Below, in pieces: positions 60,985 to 64,000 of a DNA stretch of 64,000 bases. The translations under genes were made by a program, and so were the position numbers. Below the pieces are notes generated by a model. That model worked only from the letters and a program-made list of their open reading frames with translations. It was not told the DNA's origin and did not search any database. Each line of letters starts with the position of its first letter. The first letter of the stretch is position 1. The stretch spans positions 185,848,418 to 185,912,417 of the forward strand of contig NC_056523.1 in assembly GCF_019175285.1 (NCBI RefSeq). The letters are read 5' to 3'. Source of the DNA: Sceloporus undulatus (taxonomy: Eukaryota > Chordata > Lepidosauria > Squamata > Phrynosomatidae).

Positions 60985-62095
60985 CTGAAATTGCTACCTT
61001 TTCTAGACATTTAGTGATAAACAATCAATTGCTGTTATCATCTCCAGCATCTGGAGCTCTATCATTAGCTCAGTTTAATGCTCTCCCAACTGCAGTATTA
61101 GATGGGAGATACAGGAAAATACCCTATGATTCATGGCTCTGTTCTTGTGACAATGGTGCTATAGAAACTACAGCCCATGTTCTCTTGTATTCTCAATTCT
61201 ATGAGGACATTCACCGTCAGATGATTACTCCTCTATCACTGGCGCTCCCAGGACCAGCCATATAACACCGGTGCTGAAAGACCTCCATTGGCTGCCCATC
61301 CGCTTCCGAGCTCAATATAAGGTGTTGGTGATCACCTATAAAGCCCTAAATGGCTTGGGCCCAGGATACCTAAAGGACCGCCTCTCCCCATACATTCCGC
61401 CTCGCGCCCTCAGAACGTCTGGGCAGCAATTACTGAAGGTGCCTGGGGCTAGGTTATCCTCCACCACACGGAGGACATTCTCCACGGCTGCCCCAGCCCT
61501 TTGGAATACGCTGCCCACCGAGCTCCGCTCGACTACCACCCTGGCCCAATTCAGGAAGGACTTAAAAACCTTCCTGTTCCAACAGGCATTCCCCGATTAA
61601 AAATCCTGTGGGCCTCCCTCCTCTTCCGTGGCCAAGAGGTTGGGCTAAGGGGCTTTTTTATTCTGTTGACTTTTGTGTTGTTTTTATTGTTAGTATGGTT
61701 TGCCTGTAGAAGTGTTTTTATATTGTTATGGCACCATTGTTTTTAATCTCTGTTGTAAGCTGCCCTGATCCTGGAAAGGGCGGGATATAAATAAAAATTT
61801 TATTATTATTTTATTTATTAATTAAATACCCTGGACACTCTGATACCTTTTATGTATGTTATTTTCTAGATAATCAGAATCCAGATGATGTAATTAAGGT
61901 AGATAAATTCTGTTATGTCATATGTAAGATATGTTCGCAATTGATCGACGATAATAGATAGAGTTTGACTCTGCTATATGCTCCTCAAATTGAATTTTAC
62001 TAATAGTTTAATAATTGTGCTGTACAATTATTATTTTATTGGTTTTTATTATTTTATATTGGTTAATGACCAAATAAACAGATTGACTGATTATT
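60985..62095 (+). mobile_element. Non-LTR LINE C-terminal fragment split by an L2 tail
   Basis: The left part encodes ALPTAVLDGRYRKIPYDSWL, CSCDNGAIETTAHVLLYSQF, a C-x-C...H-x3-4-C-like LINE C-terminal module. The right part (from about 61816) reads NQNPDDVIKVDKFCYVICKI and ends CAAATAAACAGATTGACTGA. Subfamily not identified. Confidence 0.6.
61266..61815 (+). mobile_element. L2-type LINE 3' end with open C-terminal frame
   Basis: An uninterrupted frame at 61271-61600 reads LKDLHWLPIRFRAQYKVLVI, TYKALNGLGPGYLKDRLSPY and LWNTLPTELRSTTTLAQFRK, the L2 ORF2 C-terminus. The 3' UTR ends GGGCGGGATATAAATAAAAA plus ATT repeats. It is 5'-truncated but the remaining frame is intact, so relatively young. 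Confidence 0.88.
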
Positions 62096-62250
62096 TGTGT
62101 GTTTGTTAGGGGGGGGGGACTTTTCAGAATAGAAACAGAGAGAGTTATTTACAGAAATTTCTTGTGAAGGATTCCCTCAAAGATGTAGAGTTTGGAACCA
62201 TCTCTGTCTCCACTAGGAATTTAGGGTCTTCTCCCTGCTTCTTTTATCAT

Positions 62251-62456
62251 TGTATGTGGTATAGTGGTTTGAATGCTGGACTACGACTCTGGAGACAAGG
62301 GTTTGATTCCTAGCTTGGCCATGAAACCCAGTGGGTGGCCTTAGGCAAGTCACATTTCAGGCAATGGGAAGGTTCTGAACAAATGTTGCCAAGGATAGGT
62401 TTGACTTAGGGTCACCACAAGTCAGAAATGAGTTGAAGGCACACAACAGCAACAAA
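62251..62456 (+). mobile_element. Sauria SINE
   Basis: Head GTATAGTGGTTTGAATGCTG, B box AGGGTTTGATTCCTAGC, 3' end GTCACCACAAGTCAGAAATG and ACAACAGCAAC tail. It abuts a BovB copy in opposite orientation. Confidence 0.88.
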
Positions 62457-63200
62457 TGTTACTGCTGTCAAGTCAGCATCGACTTACGGCAGCCCTGTGT
62501 ATGAGAGACTGCTAAGAAAACCTGTTCACATATTGCAGACTCAGGGCTGTGGCTTCCTTGACTTGTTATATCTTCCTCTTTTCCTACTGCCTTCTACCTT
62601 ACCAAACATTATCATCTTTTCTAATGAGGTGTGGCATCCCATGTCATCCAAACTACAACAGTGTTAGTTTAGTTATCTTCTAGGGAGATTTCAGGCTTGA
62701 TTTGCTCCAGAACCCATTTATCTCTCTCTTTTGGCAGTCTGTGGTATTTCATAAAACTTTCCTCCAGCACCACATGTCAGATGTGTTTATTCTCTTCCTG
62801 GCAGCTTTTTTCATCATCCAGCCTTCACAACCATCCATAGAAATTGGAAATAATATAGCATGGATGATAAATGGTATGCTATTATACATCTTTACACTTT
62901 AGTATCTCATTTAATTCCTTCATAGCTGCCCATCCCAGTCCTAGTTGTCTTCAGATTTCTTGACTGCAGTCTCCATTTTGATTTATGACCGAGGAGAGGT
63001 ATAGAAAATCTTTAATTATTTTGATGCCTTCATCATCCACTTCAAAGTTATCTAAATAATCTGTGATAATTGTTTGTCAATGTTCAACTGTAACACTGCC
63101 TTTTCACTTTCTTCCTTAACTTTCCTCAATGGTTGGTCCACATCTCTGCTGTATTCTGCTTATAGTATGGTATCATCTGCTAAGGTATTGCAATTCCGCA
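62457..63200 (-). mobile_element. BovB/RTE LINE fragment
   Basis: Complement of BovB 3' sequence: GTCAGCATCGACTTACGGCA, CTTCCTCTTTTCCTACTGCC, CAGGCTTGATTTGCTCCAGA, with heavily mutated coding sequence beyond 62800. It lies in the CAMKV intron. Confidence 0.8.
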
Positions 63201-63257
63201 TCACTGTCTGTCTTCCCCTCCCTTCACCACAGTGTCAGTTAATGGCACAGCACTCAC

Positions 63258-63345
63258 CCTCCACTTGGCCTTGGCAAAATTCTTTTCAATCTGGGCACAG
63301 ACCCCTTCCTTGAGATTCTTTTCAGAAGCAATGTTTCCAGATATC
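63258..63345 (-). CDS. CAMKV: CAMKV penultimate coding exon
   Basis: The exon is bounded by CCGCTCAG and GTGAGTG. It encodes ISGNIASEKNLKEGVCAQIE and KNFAKAKWR. This is the end of the kinase-like domain and the regulatory/calmodulin-binding segment, nearly identical to human CAMKV (ISGNAASDKNIKDGVCAQIE). The first base completes the conserved tryptophan before ISGN. It joins the terminal exon across a 3.7-kb intron that holds BovB, L2 and SINE insertions. All upstream exons lie beyond the window. Confidence 0.93.
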
Positions 63346-63597
63346 CTGAGCGGAGAGAAAGTGTAGAATTAAGGGTGAGAGTGCAGGAGGTGGGGTGAGG
63401 ATAGGGAATAACATAAATCAAGTGGGAGTAATAGCAATCATTTTTCAATAATCAAGGGACAATTCAGTGTTCCTGCTACTTTATTTTGTTAATAGGTGAA
63501 AATGGCAGGATGACACTCCAAAGGGCAAGGAGACTGAGAAAAGAGAATGGATGCAGGATAAAGGAGCTCCGAAAGATGGAAAACCAGTCTAACAGAG

Positions 63598-63818
63598 GTC
63601 TAATCTGCACTGCAGAATTAATGCAGTTTGACACCGCTTTAACTACCATGGCTCAATGCTATGGAATCTTGGGATCTGTAGTTTGTTGTAGCACCAGAGT
63701 TTTCTGACAAAGTCTAAATATCACACAAAACTACAGCTTCCAGAATCCCATAGCAATGAGCCATGGCAGTTAAAGCTGTATCAATCTGCACTATTGCTGT
63801 AGTTCAGATTAGAGTAAT
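63598..63818. mobile_element. MITE, same family as 46429
   Basis: TCTAATCTGCACTGCAGAAT start, CAGTTTGACACCGCTTTAAC arm, mirrored GCCATGGCAGTTAAAGCTGT arm and TAGTTCAGATTAGA end. Confidence 0.75.
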
Positions 63819-63823
63819 GGGTG

Positions 63824-64000
63824 CATCTACTATGTATAAATAATGCAGTTTGTCACCACTTTTATGTGCTGTACAGAATCCTGGGATTTGTAGTTTTACA
63901 AGGTCTTTAGCCTTCCCTGTCAAAGAGTGCTGGTGCTTCGCAGAAGCACAAATCCCATGATTCTTTTTGTAGGATGCAGCCATGGCAGTTGAAATGGGGT
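63824..64000. mobile_element. MITE, same family, cut by window edge
   Basis: GGGTGCATCTACTATGTATA start, GAATCCTGGGATTTGTAGTT interior and GCCATGGCAGTTGAAATGGG arm before the window ends. Confidence 0.7.

Overview
The window is vertebrate nuclear DNA, almost certainly from a squamate reptile. It holds a multi-exon gene with GT-AG introns and a dense set of interspersed repeats. The repeats include Sauria SINEs (tRNA-like head, BovB-like 3' end, ACAACA tail), 5S-rRNA-derived SINEs of the 5S-Sauria type, BovB/RTE, CR1, L2 and L1 LINE fragments, and many hAT-, Tigger- and mariner-like MITEs. Sauria and 5S-Sauria SINEs together with BovB are a squamate signature. I cannot name the genus.

Region by region: 1-3.3 kb is intergenic with a CR1 fragment and two Tigger-like MITEs. 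About 3.37-33.0 kb holds UBA1, the ubiquitin-activating E1 enzyme, on the minus strand. All 25 coding exons (3,921-18,458) can be placed with consistent phases and give a 1,059-residue protein. A noncoding exon 1 and a CpG-rich promoter lie near 32.9-33.2 kb, behind a 14.4-kb repeat-rich intron 1. From 33.3 to 53.5 kb I see no convincing gene, only repeats, several of them nested. This stretch includes an unusual tandem array (51.1-52.3 kb) followed by an AT-rich array (52.66-53.25 kb). At 53.5-54.25 kb there is a second CpG-rich promoter-like block with a ZNF143-type site and a possible minus-strand first exon that I do not recognise. From about 58.26 kb to the right edge lie the last two coding exons and the 3' UTR of CAMKV (minus strand), whose remaining exons fall outside the window.

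The most interesting gene-level observation is the neighbourhood. An E1 gene beside CAMKV in the same orientation is what human 3p21.31 shows for UBA7 (UBA7-TRAIP-CAMKV). The E1 here has UBA1 sequence features: the N-terminal SPLSKKRR motif, the alternative start methionines at residues 41 and 67, and UBA1-type catalytic and C-terminal regions. So a UBA1 ortholog appears to sit in the UBA7-like slot. At the repeat level the window preserves several readable insertion histories with target-site duplications, two long-hairpin MITEs, and an array whose monomers carry one end of a common MITE. I found no operon-like system, CRISPR array or other obviously new multi-gene system.
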